Below, piece by piece: positions 1 to 12,191 of a stretch of 64,000 nt of DNA. The first letter of the stretch is position 1; each line of letters starts with the position of its first letter. A program made the position numbers and the translations under genes. Source of the DNA: Botrytis cinerea B05.10 (taxonomy: Eukaryota > Ascomycota > Leotiomycetes > Helotiales > Sclerotiniaceae); assembly GCF_000143535.2 (NCBI RefSeq), contig NC_037320.1:1178001-1242000 (forward strand). The letters run 5' to 3'. The notes below the pieces were generated by a model. It saw only the letters and a program-made list of their open reading frames with translations. It had not been told where the DNA came from and made no database searches.

Positions 1-807
1 TTGATGTATTGGAGTGAAGTGGCGGGTGCATCTGCTCTCTTACCATGATACGATGGAGCTCTCGAGACGCTCTTGCTTAAGGGTAAATGACTTTACCATG
101 ATGTCATTTGGTTGCTGGGCTGGTGTGGAAACCAAGCGAATAGTTATGCACACCTGCGAATTGAAGTTGGAAGTTCAGATTCGAGGTCTGCGTCCCAATT
201 CCTGCCCAAAAACGCATATTCATGATCACACCCCCGATCTTCAGGAAGAGCCTCTTGCTTTCACTGCGGCTGTTGTGAATGCGAAGATAATTACTCACTA
301 TCCATACTGTGCGTGAACAAAACAAAATATCTCGAGAGCAGCTACACTGAGGAGAGTTTAGAGTATTTTCACTTCACTTTTGATTTTCGAAGGACGATAT
401 TCGCTTTCTGATATCTGCCGCCTCGATTTAGGAGACTAGTGTTATCTTCTCGAGTCCTCTTCAATCTCCAAATCTATAAACCTTCAATCTATCAACTTTC
501 GATCTCACTTCTTACCTACAATCCAACCTCCACTCTATCTTACAAAAAGAGAACTTCCATCAACTCAGCGAATGAGAAAAACAGATTACTCAGATCGAAA
601 CCTCTCTGAGCTTGAAAGAACAGATTCCTCTGGTCTTCTATCTCTATATCACACTTTTTCTATCCCGATCTTTTCAATTATCACTGTATAACCTCGTGTT
701 TTCAGCCGCACTCGAAATTGTTCCTCGAAAAACTCCTACGATCACTGATCTATTCATCGTTGTAACCTTTGTCGTCATCTTTGTGCGCAATTAGGCACAT
801 TAAAATC
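1..807. other. Upstream region of the SNF2 gene
   Basis: No supportable gene. The open frames on both strands at 14-325 are short, overlap each other and show no recognisable motif. The A/T- and CT-rich stretch at about 400-760 is typical of a fungal promoter and 5' leader and probably serves the + strand gene that starts at 808. Confidence 0.5.
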
Positions 808-3800
808 ATGGACGAAATCCAGTCAGAGGGCAGGTATGCCACAGCACCTGCAACTCCATCTGATCCCGAGAATATGGCAGGCTCTGAGCCTTTTGCAAAA
901 TCTGCAACAATGTCCCCGAGAACACCAAAGACAGTCTCTGCCAGAGAGAAAATTTTGGAAACACCAACCAAGGCTGAAGAGGATGATTTGAGGGAAAGCG
1001 ATGCAGCCGCATGGTCTGCATCCCGCGCAGGCTCTACACCTCGGACACCTTGGAAGCGACCACGGCCTTATTATGGGAGTTTGGAGGATGAAGAAGAAGA
1101 CAAGTTCGATGTTCCACCTAAGCATGAAGCTTCTGGTTCGGACGAATTTCCGTCGGCAAATGACATTTGCAGTCCTTCAAAGCGCCACAAATATGTACAA
1201 GACAACCGCCAGGCTTCTCGTGGCCAGCCCAATCTCTCTAGACCACAAATGAATAAAAATTCAGTAGAATTTCCTTCCAACGATGGAAATGATTTCGAAG
1301 AATCAGAAGAGTGTGGATCCAGTGACAATGATAACAATGAAGACAGCTTTTTTGTAGCTGCGCAAGTCTCAACATCTCGAAACAAGACAAAGGCAACGAA
1401 GATCCTTCGTCAGAAACCAGCCAGAAATTCAGAGGAATGGTTCAATCGCCCAAAAAATACAAAACTCAAATCAACCAAGTCACAAAGTCGCCGGACCTTT
1501 GCACAAGATGGAGCTGAGGACAAAATACAAAGCATGATGAATCACGATCCTCTTGCGGGGAAGAATTCCGAGCGTGATAGAGCACCAACTCAATTTCTTG
1601 ATGTATCCAACAAGAGCGAATGGTTCAAGTTATTATCCAACCTCAATTTATCCGGAGATTGTCGAGGAGATCCCAATTCACTGAAAGTTGCGAGTGAAAG
1701 CTTTGGACTTGGTAAGATCAAGCTTATACATCTTGAGAATGACAAAAGTCTTCACAAAACAACATGGCTGCTTAAAGGCATGAAAACTCGTGAGTGGCGT
1801 AACGTTTCTGTTTCACACACATGTTAGCTAACTTTAGAGTGCAGCTTTATGGCATCACCAGCTCATCGGTGTTCACTGGATGATGAGTCGGGAGTTTTCC
1901 AAAGAGGAACCCAAAGGGGGAATTGTCGCAGACGCCATGGGACTGGGTAAAACCATTGAAGTGCTAGCGGTAAGTCAAGAATATCGATATATACTTGTCA
2001 AACGCTAAAGTTCATGTAAGGCAATTGTCGCGAATCCGAGACCTAAAGGTGCTGTCAAAAAGAAGATTGGACCTACTCTGATCGTTTGTCCTGCTTGCAT
2101 TGTGAGTCTTGATCCATGCTGCATGAAAGTTTTGGCATGTTCTAACTCGAATCAGATCGATCAATGGCAATCTGAGATCGGGAAACATTTGGAGGAAGAC
2201 AAGTACCAGAATGTTGTTGCTTATAAAGCAGGCTCAGGTCCCACAAAGGCGAACTTAATGGGTGCAGACATCGTACTCGCTTCCTATACCCAGTTGAGAA
2301 TCAGTTGCCCTTGGCCACCAGAGACGATTTTGCGAAGATTGAGAAAAGAAGCCACGAGCAAGGGTAACAAAGCACCGATGAATCCAAAAGCGGTTGAAGA
2401 CTGGGTAGATAAACACCGCGAGAAGCAAGGTGGACTTTTGCATAAGATTTCCTGGTATCGAGTAGGTTCATGTGCCGGAATACACTTTTATTACATTGGT
2501 TGACATAGCCTACAGGTGGTTCTTGATGAAGCAGTATGTACTTCATGATCGCTTCGAACAATAGTCATTACGCAGCTGACATGCGCAGCAAAACATAAAA
2601 AATGAGGCTGTCCGCACAAGCCATGCAGCAAATGCTTTATTAGGTCAACATAGATGGGCCATGAGCGGAGTAAGATACTTCACCTTCGACCCAAGAGGTT
2701 TTAACATACTAACGTTATAGACACCAATGATGAACCGACGAGAAGGTGATGTTCTTCCTTCTGTCTCTATACTCCAATGATTGATTTGAGAGCAGAATTG
2801 TACCCCTACTTTAGGTTCTTAAAAGATCCGACAATCACAGACCTCTCCATGCAAGTCAAGTCGCTCGGTGGTAGACATTATGACACTAGAACTAACAACT
2901 GTACAGGTTCACACGCGAGTTCTGCGAAGAAAACAATGTTTGTCACCCCTCTTTGTTTCTATTTACCTTCTAATAAATACAATAGAAAAGATGTGACGAG
3001 AGAATTAATGAAGTTCTAGGCCGCATCATCCTAAGGTGAGCAAAATTTAATTAAGGAGTCTTTTAAACTTAGATATTATTCATGACTAACTTCACAATAG
3101 ACGAACAATGACCGATAAAATACTTGGGAGAGAAATTGTGGAACTTCCTCCTTTCACGAAGAAAAATGACTTGATATTGTTTAACCAGGCAACTGAAATA
3201 CTTTATCAAGCAGTTGAGCAGCGATTCCGCGAACTCGTGACTGAAGCATTCAAAAATGATGATCCGCGGAAAAAGATGCAGTATTCTATTGTTGCTCTTC
3301 TTCGGCTCCGACAGTAAGCTTCGAATTGTACTCTTGAAGCTTTTCACTGACCTGACATTAAGATTTACTGCGCATCCCCTGATCATTGAACCGCAAATGA
3401 AGGTTATTCTCCCTGTGATTATTATCAACACAAAAGATATTCTAAACTTACACCTAATAGATTATGTTCCATATCAAGGAGCTCAAGGAAATCCAAAAGA
3501 AAATGAATGGTGCAGATCCCCAGTTACACCATCGTAAGTATTCCCTTCATACGCTTTTACCTTTCATTTCTAATGATTCCCAGGAATTGATCTGTGGATC
3601 AGAGATCTGGAATGTGGGCGCGAGAGTCCCAAATCTTTCAAGTTTCAAGATACAGATGCATGTGGCATTTGCGATGAGATAGAAATTGATGATGCGCAGC
3701 AAGTTCGTACTTGCAAGAATCGTCATATCTTCTGCAGATTGTGCATTGATAATTATTGTACCACCCAAGCTGCCACAGAACAGGTTGATGTAAGTTCAAT

Positions 3801-4802
3801 TGCAAAATTATTCCCGCCCTTCAAATTACTTATCATGATAAGGATGGTAAAATGAAATGCCCAGCGGCCTTATGCGAAGGAACATTCGAATTCGACCGTC
3901 TCAAAAATGTCAGCGGCACCCCAAAAGAAAGATCATCTAAACAGAAAAAAGGGAGAGACGTATTGAGGTATGTACCTCCTCTAGGAGCTCGATCGGAATG
4001 GTTAGAAGATGTAGATGCTGGAAAATCTGCCTTACCACAAAGTACAAAGTTAGCATCTATTCGAAAACTGCTTCTGGAGTGGAGAAAAGGAACAAGATTG
4101 GATAAAACTATTATCTTTGTTCAGTGGAAGGCTATGATCCTTCTCATTGGCATGATGCTCGAAGAAGACAACTTTCATTTCGTATATTACACTGGTGATA
4201 TGAGCAAGAGAAATCGTGCAAATGCTCTGGATTCGTTCGAGAACATGAAAGAAGTCACCGTTATGATTATGGGCTTGAAGGTTGGAGGTGTTGGGCTTAA
4301 TATAACTTGTGCTAACAGAGCAATCATGGTTGACCTATGGTGGAACCAGGCAATAGAAATGCAGGCGAACGCTCGAATCTATCGGATCGGGCAACCAAAA
4401 GAGACGCATTTTCGGAGAGAAGTCGTGAGACGCAGCGCTGACATACGTCTTGCATTGACGCAATTGAAAAAGAATGCTTTGATTGTAGGAACTAGCAAGG
4501 TTCTTGGTGATCATGGTCAAATGTCGGCATTGGGGCGTGTTATTGAGGATGAGAATGGCAATCCTATTGACATCGTTGCGGATTACAGAGCCCTCGATAC
4601 ACCGGAAATTCTGGCCCTACTTGAGGAAAGTGATGTCAATATGGCAGGATCGGGGGTGTATCATAATCCAGGACAGGAAGAATACGCAGAAGAGGGTGGT
4701 GCAGATGAACCGATGGAAACTGACAAGGCGGGCCCAGAGCCAAACGCATCCGAAATAGATTCCGACGACGCGGCTCTTTTTGAGGCTCTCAGCAATGAGT
4801 AA
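808..4802 (+). CDS. RING-containing SNF2-family ATPase (RAD5/RAD16/ULS1 class)
   Basis: Swi2/Snf2 DNA translocase with a RING finger between the two helicase lobes, the layout of Rad5, Rad16 and Uls1. By family it is a nuclear chromatin remodeller and probable ubiquitin or SUMO-targeted E3 ligase. Exons I support: 808-1789, 1845-1969, 2021-2101, 2156-2461, 2516-2533, 2589-2669, 2721-2745, 2796-2859, 2907-2937, 2986-3035, 3101-3313, 3363-3402, 3461-3533, 3584-3789, 3843-4802. They total 3255 nt (1084 aa) in closed phase. The first ~327 residues are acidic, Ser-rich and disordered. Walker A is DAMGLGKT (~residue 360), motif II is VVLDEAQNIKN (~500), and the RING CGICDE...CKNRHIFC..C...CPAALC lies at ~725-775. 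The second lobe runs from KTIIFVQW (~830) to ARIYRIGQPKETHF (~942), with an acidic C-terminus. The least certain splice is the GTCGCT donor after 2859. Which of the three subfamilies it belongs to is not resolved. Confidence 0.9.
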
Positions 4803-7361
4803 AGAGGTATAAATGGAACTGCCGACAACGATTATGAATTTTCGTAATTCTAATGTGGACATGATCCTTGCTATTATTCTAACGACCATCGCGTAGCAGT
4901 TTTGCAAAGAAATCCACTATGACTGCACTCCTCGATTATATTCTCACAATGATCACGAGATTACTGCTGGATTCATCGCCGAATACATGGAGGATCTGGA
5001 CCTCCCACAAAACACCGATTCCACATCATCCTCGCAGCATCTCAGCAAATGCTTCTTTTTGTCCCCAGCACTTTTTCTCATCAGCATTTCCGTCAACTAT
5101 ACCTAAGAAATTCAAATTTCGGATCTAATTGGCTTCTATCGACACATTCGTTGCAGAGATTTCAGTCCATTCCCGAGAACTTTCGAACAAAATTGCAAAT
5201 TTAATATATTCAAACGCTCCCCACCAAAAGTTTTATCCCCTTGCTTTCATCAAAATTCACCTCGCGTCACCATATCCCAAGATCCACCTCCATCGCATCA
5301 ACTACTCGGCATTTTCGCTGTATTAGCAACAATTTTTGCTCCATGCTAAGAACAGCTGCTATTATCAACGACGTTTATCGACCTTTGCTCGAAGCCCTTG
5401 CTTTCATCTCGACATCTGATATTCCGCACCGAGAATGTCACTTATATTCAACGACACAAGACAACTTCTCAGCTAGGATGGACGAATACATGGATGGAAA
5501 TCTGGAATCCCCCTTTCACATCAAGATCACAAATAGCACCATCTCATTATCATGACCCCAGTTATCTTTTCTTACAGCAAAATTTTATCATGATCAATAT
5601 TAGTATTCATTTTATTTCCTTGGACGATGACAAGGACGCAAGCGAAAAGTAGCTAGTTTCATACCTATCATACCAGTATCAGGATATGAAGAAGAAAATG
5701 GCCATTCCTTTTCAATCAACAATGCAATTGATACTGCGTGATATATGTGAACCTGATAGTGAAGTGGAAATGTATTTGTCGAATTCGTCAGCGTATGAGA
5801 TCTTTCCCAATACCACAGGTGTCTCTTTTAGGAACTATATGTGAGAAGTATCTCACTACTAATGATGCCTTCTGCGCCCTAAACTGGGAAATGTTCAATC
5901 TTGTACGATGCTATGTGCGCTCGGCTATGTGATACTCCACCTAAGCGCCGTAGCGAATTGCATTTTCTGTCCCCTTTCATCTTCCCATTCTCCATTCTCC
6001 ATTCTCCATTCTCCATTCTCCATTCTCCATTCTCCATGATCTTCCCCCTTCCCCCTTCCTCCCACCCCCTCCTCTTCATCCCCAAGATCCCCTCAGCACC
6101 CCTCTCATATCTATACCCATCCACCTCCACTCTAATAGTCCAACCGCCTCCCCCGTTTCCCACAACCTAACTAACCCTCAAACCTACTTCTCAACCCACT
6201 GCCTACTCTAGACATTAGAAACCCCCAGCTTTTTTCAACAAAAAAGACAAAAACAAATAAAAAAAAACAATGCAAGTATACTCCAAACATACCTTCAACC
6301 CCACAAGTGACGAAAGAAAGAAAAAGAAAGAAAGTAAAAAAAAAAGGCAAGTAAGTAATAAATGCGAATATGATACTCACTGAACTATATTATAACCAAC
6401 AGTAGCTATCTAACACCCTTCTAGCACTTTCTCTCGCCCCCTCTTCTTAGATCTTCTCCCTCATCTTGTGATCAAATTCCTTCAAATATCCCACTCAAAT
6501 AGTTCCTTCATAATTCCCCCATCACTCCACTCCAGAAACCCCAACAGAACACATCTCAACACCCAAATCAAAGCGTATCAAAACGAGACAAATCAAAAAC
6601 ACCGCAGGTAAAGCAGACGAAACAAGTTCGACAGGCAATATGCACGAAATCAAAATGGTATCATTACTGCTTTAATAAATGTCCCTTTAAGCACCCACAG
6701 TACCACCCACATATCCACCAATCCATCCATCTCCCTCCATTTCATTCCTTTCCATTCCATTTGCTTTATCATCCAATTCCCTCGGAAAAAAAAAGAGTAA
6801 CCCCCCAATCTCAAAAGAAACAAATGTAACTCAGTGTAAAGGAAAAAAAAATGTACTTGATATCCATTCACTCCCATCCCATGCCATCTCGGCCTAGCAG
6901 ATCCTATCCCATTCCAACATATCTCGCATCCCCCAAACAAAATCTTCGACTTCATCTGCACAAGTACACACCAAGAGAACAAAATGAAAGTCTTTTTTCA
7001 CATTTCCTATTTCGTACGTGCCACTTTCCATTCACAACAGACCAAATACCCCGCGTACATGCCATCTCAAGTACCACGAGGATTCATCATCAAATTCCGA
7101 AACCCCTCTCAAAACAAAGGTAAAAATTCGAGAACGGGCCTTCCCAGCTTTCTCGTAACTGATCTTCAGATTCGGCTTAAAAGGGGAACCTGATTTGATC
7201 CGTTGATTCATCGTATTAAGTAGATTATTGAAGTATTATCTTCAAGTCCAGTGAATATGTCGTTAATGATCGATCATGAGTAGGCTTGTCATCCACTCAT
7301 CCCCGAAATTTCATGGCAAATCAACTTCTCGCCAGGAAGAATTGTTTTGCGGATGAAATTC
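4803..7361. other. Convergent intergenic region
   Basis: About 2.6 kb between the convergent SNF2 and AT-hook genes. It is AT- and pyrimidine-rich with short incidental open frames. It should hold the 3' UTRs of both genes. A heptamer microsatellite lies at 5986-6034. I see no gene or structured RNA. Confidence 0.6.
5986..6034. repeat. Heptamer microsatellite (CATTCTC)x7
   Basis: Seven exact consecutive copies of CATTCTC in non-coding DNA. A candidate length-polymorphic marker. Confidence 0.95.
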
Positions 7362-10300
7362 TCATCTGTCTCTTCCCAACATACCCTTCATTAACCTCTG
7401 CCTCATTTCCTCGCCCCCATCAAAACCACCTGCACTACCACCTGCCCCGTAACTTCCACTTCCTGCCCTATTATTCCTTAATAAATCATTCGCGCCCCCA
7501 TCAAATGCGTTGCCCAATCCAGAGCTCGTACCATAAATACTGTTTGTATTTGCATTACTTCTCGAACTGCCACCACCTAAACTATTCATGTTCGTTTGAC
7601 CATAAGCAGACGCGGATGTATGACCCAAGGTAGGAAGGTCGAGAGTGGGAAGATCAATGTAAGAAGGATCTGCGTATTGGTTATAAGATTGTTGTTGATG
7701 AGTGGTTGGGGTTGCACGAGTATAGGAGGAGGTTTGATTCAAAGCGGAAGGTTTGTAATCAGGTTGGGAGTAGGATGGAGTTGCAGTAGCAATAGAAGTT
7801 GTGCGAGGGTTATAAGATGCTTCGGGTTGCGAATAAGTTGGTGAAGGATTAGCGATGGAAGATGAAGTTCGATATGACGTATCAGGTTGAGAGAAAGAAG
7901 GTGATGATTGAGCTATGGTGTGAGGACTAGCTGTCCGGTAAGAATTTTCGGCATGTGCAAATTGTGGCGAGGCTTGGGTCATGGTAGCAGCTCGGTAGCT
8001 GTTGCCCATCTGAGGCGATGGTTGGTGAGCGCTATATCGTTGGTTTGCTTGCGGATTTGAGGAATATTGTGAGACATAATTAGTACCACCATGATTGGGG
8101 AAATAACTATTCGAAGCGTTTCTCGGAACATTTTGTGTCATTTTTTGAGTCTGATCATCGCGTGGATGGCCTTGCTGTGAGGTTTGATGTTGCATTTGAA
8201 CTTGCTGAGGCTGTTGAGGAGTTTGCTGGGTCATTTGTTGTGGTGTTGATTGTGGAATCGATGCAGATTTTTGATGTTGACGTCCCTGAGGTGTGATTGT
8301 TGAAGTTGTAGGAGTAATACTGCGCCCATTTTGTTGTCCAAGGTCTTGTTGAAATCGAGCATAATGAGCTTCCAATCCATCGGCAGGTCGAGTTACAGGT
8401 GTATTTTGTTGCGTCTGTTGAATGCTTTGTACTGAAGTAGCCGGGGAATCTGGGATAGAACTTGGTGGGATAGGAGGTGTAGCATTACTAACAACCGATG
8501 AACCGGGTTTTTTGCCAGTGGAAGGACCATTGGTTCCAGGAACCTTTGGCTTTCGCTGCCGTTTAGGAGGTGGTGGGACAAGAGTTTCAACCATTGGAGG
8601 TACGGATTCCCATTGCACAGTGGAGGTATCTTTTTGCACGACGGGAATTTCAGCAGGCGCGGGTAGAGGACTGATGTTCTTTGAAGTATGACTAGTTTGT
8701 GATTGCGATCCTGACATGTTTTGAGATGCAGTCATTGGAACAGTTTTAGGCTTATTGGGACCACGCTTTCGTTTTGTGCCGCCAGTTGTGGGGGTGCCGT
8801 TGTTTACAGGTGTTCCTTGGGTCGAATTGAAACCAGTAGGGCCTTCTGCAGGTGTTTGAAATGCTTCGATAACGGCACGTTCCTCGGGGCTATATTGATC
8901 TGGTGGGAGAATTGAAGAAGTATGATTATGGTTATTATTCGAGTCTGGGTTCCAATGTTCTGCCGAGTATGTGAGTTGTGGCTGGCCATTTTTATTGTTT
9001 GCGTCTGTCACTGGGACAATTGGTGATTCCTTCGTAGAAACGGGCTTATCAGCTACCATCTTTGCAACTGCTGCGGGTTTTTGCTGGACATTTTGTTCCG
9101 ATGGTGCTGGATCTGCTATAGTAGTATCGACATTATTCGATCCCCCAGGATTCTCAATCCCCGCTGGTACTTCCTTTCCCTTGTTTCTTGAGCCTTTAGG
9201 TCTACCTCTTCTTCGCTTGCTTGTAGATTCGGTATCAGGAGCATGATTATCGATTTTTCCCTTGAGGGGAGTGGCTGGTCGATCTGACTCTGCCTGAATT
9301 GGTCGACTAAAGCTTGGACTCGCCATTGCCGCTGATGGAAGTGGTGCCGCTGCTGCTGTTACCGGTATTGGTGGAGCTGCCATCGGGGGTGCAGTATTAA
9401 CTAGAGCTACGGATTGAGGCAATCCCCAAGTTGGAGCTTGAACAGCAGGGCCGAATCCAAAACCGTTTGCGGGACCAGGCGCTTCGGATGTGCCATTCTC
9501 TGGACCTTTCGAATCTCTCGGTGGTCTTCCACGACCCCTCTTTCCCTTGGCAGATGGTGGTTCTTGTGGCCTTGGTATTGGTGGTGGTTCAGGGTTGGCC
9601 GAAAGATCGGGAAATATTTCTGCCAGCCATCCTATAAATAATGCTCCAGTCTCTCTAGTATTCGCACTTTCAGGAAAGATACCATCTTCTGGTGGTGGTG
9701 CACCAGGTATACCCCCAAAATATGCCACTGCTTTACAAACCTGATCGACAACAGTAACTGGATTGATGCTTCTTAATAATGTCAACAATCGCGCTTGCTC
9801 GTATTTAGTCTCATCCGGAGTTAGCGGCCTCGCACGTTGTTTGTGATCATCTCGTGAAGCAAACGGCGACGCGCGATTCCCACCTTCATTTTTCGCCGCC
9901 TCGAGTCCCCTCTTCTTCGGAGGAGCATATTTTTCATTGGCAGCAGCTTTCGCTCGTGACGCGGTATTCTCGCTCGTCCTTCTTGCTGCAGCATCACGTT
10001 CAGCTGAAGCATCCTTCCCTGGTGCCTCTTTCTTTCCTGGCGTACTAGCTCCCATATGCATCACACCGAAGTTGCCCTTTTTATTATCGGTCTTGCCTTT
10101 TAGCTTGGATGGGACGGGATTCCGAACCCTGCCGTCTTTATTGGGACCTAGAACTCCATCGGTAGCCTGGTTCGAATTCAATTCCACCAACTCCAATGGC
10201 AACGCGCCGAAACCGCCCCTCGGCGAGGACGTTGACTGATCTTTCTGTATTGTTTTACCAGGAGCAACTGTAGGTGTGAGATCCGTGGTATTCTGACCCG

Positions 10301-10514
10301 ACGCAGGGCGCGATGATTGTGCCATCGAATTCTTCGTGGTGGATGTGATGTCGAGAGCGAATTTACTAACTTGATTCGCGTTGGGTGGTTGTATTTTAGA
10401 ATGGAGCTCGGTCGCATTAACGATATCGGTGTCAACAAATCGATTGATGTGAAAATGACCAAAATTACCTTGACCTGCTACAACTGAAGATAAACTAGAT
10501 GACACTGTTGACAT
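7362..10514 (-). CDS. AT-hook domain protein, Pro/Gln/Ser-rich
   Basis: Single uninterrupted reading frame of 1050 codons starting MSTVSSSL. Two canonical AT-hook cores are visible: KRGRGRPPRDSKG (~residues 319-331) and KRRRGRPKGSRNKGKE (~432-447). Two basic relatives, KRKRGPNKPK and KRQRKPKVPG, lie further on. AT-hooks bind the minor groove of AT-rich DNA, so a nuclear chromatin or transcription role is likely. A compact region at ~228-304 (around RLLTLLRSINPVTVVDQV and GWLAEIFPDL) is the only part that looks globular, and I do not recognise its family. The C-terminal third is Gln/Ser/Tyr-rich with degenerate tandem peptide repeats, ending EEMRQRLMKGMLGRDR. Exact function unknown. Confidence 0.88.
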   Translation of the reverse strand: MSTVSSSLSSVVAGQGNFGHFHINRFVDTDIVNATELHSKIQPPNANQVSKFALDITSTTKNSMAQSSRPASGQNTTDLTPTVAPGKTIQKDQSTSSPRGGFGALPLELVELNSNQATDGVLGPNKDGRVRNPVPSKLKGKTDNKKGNFGVMHMGASTPGKKEAPGKDASAERDAAARRTSENTASRAKAAANEKYAPPKKRGLEAAKNEGGNRASPFASRDDHKQRARPLTPDETKYEQARLLTLLRSINPVTVVDQVCKAVAYFGGIPGAPPPEDGIFPESANTRETGALFIGWLAEIFPDLSANPEPPPIPRPQEPPSAKGKRGRGRPPRDSKGPENGTSEAPGPANGFGFGPAVQAPTWGLPQSVALVNTAPPMAAPPIPVTAAAAPLPSAAMASPSFSRPIQAESDRPATPLKGKIDNHAPDTESTSKRRRGRPKGSRNKGKEVPAGIENPGGSNNVDTTIADPAPSEQNVQQKPAAVAKMVADKPVSTKESPIVPVTDANNKNGQPQLTYSAEHWNPDSNNNHNHTSSILPPDQYSPEERAVIEAFQTPAEGPTGFNSTQGTPVNNGTPTTGGTKRKRGPNKPKTVPMTASQNMSGSQSQTSHTSKNISPLPAPAEIPVVQKDTSTVQWESVPPMVETLVPPPPKRQRKPKVPGTNGPSTGKKPGSSVVSNATPPIPPSSIPDSPATSVQSIQQTQQNTPVTRPADGLEAHYARFQQDLGQQNGRSITPTTSTITPQGRQHQKSASIPQSTPQQMTQQTPQQPQQVQMQHQTSQQGHPRDDQTQKMTQNVPRNASNSYFPNHGGTNYVSQYSSNPQANQRYSAHQPSPQMGNSYRAATMTQASPQFAHAENSYRTASPHTIAQSSPSFSQPDTSYRTSSSIANPSPTYSQPEASYNPRTTSIATATPSYSQPDYKPSALNQTSSYTRATPTTHQQQSYNQYADPSYIDLPTLDLPTLGHTSASAYGQTNMNSLGGGSSRSNANTNSIYGTSSGLGNAFDGGANDLLRNNRAGSGSYGAGGSAGGFDGGEEMRQRLMKGMLGRDR
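7740..8015 (-). repeat. Degenerate ~20-residue peptide repeats in the AT-hook protein
   Basis: Within the coding sequence, five diverged units carry a SYR-like core, a Ser/Thr/Ala-rich middle and an end resembling SPxFSQP: NSYRAATMTQASPQFAHAE, NSYRTASP...FSQPD, TSYRTSSS...YSQPE, ASYNPRTT...YSQPD, then a partial copy. These low-complexity Tyr/Gln/Ser repeats are of the kind found in disordered activation or condensate-forming regions. Confidence 0.7.
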
Positions 10515-10959
10515 GATCGAGATTGAATGTAAGATGTTGTCGCCATCCTAATTTCTATTTTGTTGTACAAGGGAATTAGGTAGTTTTAGGGTAAGAGCTA
10601 CTTTGGTTTAGGTTAATTGTTAGCCACGGGATCGCGTTTAACTGAATAAGCTATGGCCCCCAACATGCGAGGGAAGACGGGGCGATGGTTACGAGGGAAG
10701 AGGGAGACGGACGGGGAGAAGGGGAGGAGGGGAGGAGGGGTGGAGGGGAGGAGAGGAGAGGGGAGAGGTCTTGGAGTGATAATACTACGGAGGAGGGAAA
10801 AGGTTGGATTGCGATGGCGGAAGAGGGAGTGAATGATGCAAAGGGCATCGATGTCATTCATTCGTCTTTACCCCAGAATTGGAACGATTTATAAGTTACT
10901 GAGGTATTGTGGATCGTGGAGTGAGAGAAGGATAGTAGTAACCTTGTATATATAAATAT

Positions 10960-11003
10960 AGTTGAAATACAGTTGAAATACAGTTGAAATACAGTTGAAA
11001 TAC
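10960..11003. repeat. 11-mer tandem repeat, 4 copies
   Basis: Four perfect consecutive copies of AGTTGAAATAC in non-coding DNA upstream of the AT-hook gene. Confidence 0.95.
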
Positions 11004-11517
11004 AAGTAATATACATTTAAAACACAGTTATTAATAAAACACAGATAAAAAGTACTACTTACTCACCACTGTTTCCCCTCTCCCTCTTTCCATCTCTCAG
11101 CCTCCTATGCCTCAGCTTGCATACAAACACACATACATACATCTACGACCTGCGATATCACTGCCTCGATCTCTCCCTCTTCCCTCGGCCACCTCACCAT
11201 GTGATCGTGATAGGTAGGTACATAGATCTCACGCACAAACTATAACCAGCATCTATCTATCCCTCTACCAGCCAACACAACACAACACTACACTACACTA
11301 CCACTATCACTACCACTACCACAAGTACCCACCACCAAGTTCCCTTTCTCCTCTTCCCACATTACCACCTACATCACTACATCACTACATCACTACACTC
11401 ATCTCACCTCATCTCATCTCATCTCAGCCCAACCAACCCAAAATAAAAACACAACCCATATTTGCGCAGCCCTCCCAATTCCCAACTCAATGCAACAAAA
11501 CCCCCATACCATCCATA

Positions 11518-11550
11518 CTTTACCTTACCTTACCTTACCTTACCTTACCT
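11518..11550. repeat. Pentamer microsatellite (TTACC)n
   Basis: About six to seven consecutive TTACC units in a pyrimidine-rich intergenic tract. Confidence 0.9.
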
Positions 11551-12191
11551 ACCAAACCACAACCACAACCACAACCCACAACCACAACCCACAACCAAAC
11601 CACCCGCCAAACCCAAATCAGCCATTCCCCATCCTTCCAAGACTACATAAACTACGCTATACGAACGATTCTACGCATCCGATAGGTCAAGAAACGCAGA
11701 AGCAATACACCAGTACTTGATAGATTGCCAATACCTTGACACGAAACGTTGGACCAACTGTTAGTTTTGTTTGTTTTGTTTTGTTTCTCAGTACGAGATC
11801 CAATCAAGTCCCTACCCGAGCATCTATCAAATGCTGCGATAGGAAACATAAATGCTTGGTAATATCAAGATAAACATAAATAAATGAATCGATTTGTGAA
11901 CACCTACTTTGTAAATACCTAGTATAGTATTCATATTGTACACACCAACCATTATAATTTGCAAGTCATCCTTTCTCCCAATTTTAAATCCCGTCGACCA
12001 TTTACTCTCATCTCAACAATGGTAGGTTGATATGAAGCCATTAAATATCAATCGCAACAGGGGTGCCCGCCTAGCCTTCTATCCCACCCAATCCATCCTG
12101 ATGTCAATCAACCTCCCATTTCAACTCTCATAATAGAGACCTAATGAGAGTCTTTACCCCCAAACCATATATTATCATATCATACAAATAT

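Larger units (their letters stand above)
10515..12191. other. Intergenic region with simple repeats
   Basis: About 1.7 kb holding the promoter of the AT-hook gene and the 3' flank of Nup84. It contains an 11-mer repeat (10960-11003), G/A-rich then C/A-rich tracts, and short (ATCACTAC)n, (CATCT)n and (TTACC)n runs. No supportable gene. Confidence 0.6.
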
